Shown here in pieces: positions 5,900 through 6,147 of a stretch of DNA of 6,147 nt. The stretch comes from Methanobacteriota archaeon (GTDB lineage Archaea; Thermoplasmatota; Poseidoniia; Poseidoniales; Poseidoniaceae). Both the position numbers and the translations under genes were made by a program. A model generated the notes under the pieces. It did no database searches. It saw only the letters and a list, made by a program, of their open reading frames with translations, and was not told where the DNA came from. The DNA lies in contig JAACDL010000001.1 of NCBI GenBank assembly GCA_009936765.1, forward strand, positions 1 through 6,147. The letters run 5' to 3'. The first letter of the stretch is position 1. The number at the start of each line of letters is the position of its first letter.

Positions 5900-6147
5900 A
5901 TGGATGTGAGTGGCGAGTTCTGGTCACGATTCGATGCATGGGCTGGACCAACTTTCGGTATAGCGTTGTTTCTTTTAGGAGCATTTTTGATGTTCAAAGG
6001 TGCAAGGAGCATCAAGTTGTTATCATTCGTCACAGGTTGCGCAATTGGTCAACTACCAAGTGCGTTATTGTACAGCAATATTAGCAACTTCACTACTTTG
6101 TCAGAAGGAGATTTCACTCTTTTAGCTACCTTTGGATGCGGTGTAAT
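5900..6147 (+). CDS. Unidentified membrane protein, N-terminal 82 residues (runs off right edge)
   Basis: From the ATG at 5900 a frame stays open for 82 codons to the window edge without a stop. It begins MDVSGEFWSRFDAWAGPTFG. Hydrophobic stretches are at about 17-32 (PTFGIALFLLGAFLMF) and 40-58 (LLSFVTGCAIGQLPSALLY), joined by the basic KGARSIK, and a third seems to begin near 72. The rhythm of hydrophobic helix, short basic turn and Gly-rich helix loosely recalls TMEM198/DUF4203-like small membrane proteins, but this is a weak visual resemblance. It starts 4 bases after the antiporter's TGA and is probably in the same transcript. No function is assigned. Confidence 0.75.
   Translation, partial: MDVSGEFWSRFDAWAGPTFGIALFLLGAFLMFKGARSIKLLSFVTGCAIGQLPSALLYSNISNFTTLSEGDFTLLATFGCGV

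Noticed and set aside
1..6147. CRISPR array, tRNA, rRNA, insertion sequence or attachment site
   Set aside because: No spaced direct repeats, cloverleaf, rRNA-like stretch, transposase or terminal inverted repeats were seen; almost the whole window is coding.

Overview
The window looks like part of an archaeal genome, most likely a marine planktonic euryarchaeon of the Marine Group II (Poseidoniales) type. This is inferred from an archaeal-type AK6/Fap7 adenylate kinase-like protein, very short leaders without clear Shine-Dalgarno sites, a TTTAA promoter element at leaderless spacing, moderate GC, and a very large secreted beta-sandwich protein with one C-terminal membrane anchor and a Lys/Arg/Asp-rich tail. 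No rRNA or marker gene is present, so the taxonomy is tentative.

Layout: the 5' end of an unrecognised gene runs off the left edge on the minus strand (1-204). A 60-bp divergent intergenic region (205-264) separates it from a run of plus-strand genes that continues to the right edge. These are an AK6/Fap7-family nucleotide kinase (265-759), a CDP-alcohol phosphatidyltransferase (793-1494), a 100-bp gap with a GC-rich hairpin and a doubtful 22-codon ORF (1495-1594), a 1057-residue membrane-anchored surface protein with about five fibronectin-III-like and two Ig-like units and an 18-Asp tract in its tail (1595-4768), a CAX-type Ca2+/H+ antiporter (4774-5895), and the first 82 codons of a small membrane protein (5900 to the edge).

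How the genes may work together: the first two plus-strand genes are housekeeping (nucleotide/ribosome biogenesis and membrane lipid head-group synthesis). The last three are separated by only 4-5 bases and are very probably cotranscribed. All three are envelope proteins. The pairing of an Asp-rich, probably cytoplasmic tail with a Ca2+ exporter suggests, as inference only, a link to calcium handling at the membrane. No mobile elements, CRISPR arrays, tRNAs or rRNAs were seen. The surface protein and its charge-segregated tail are the least ordinary content.
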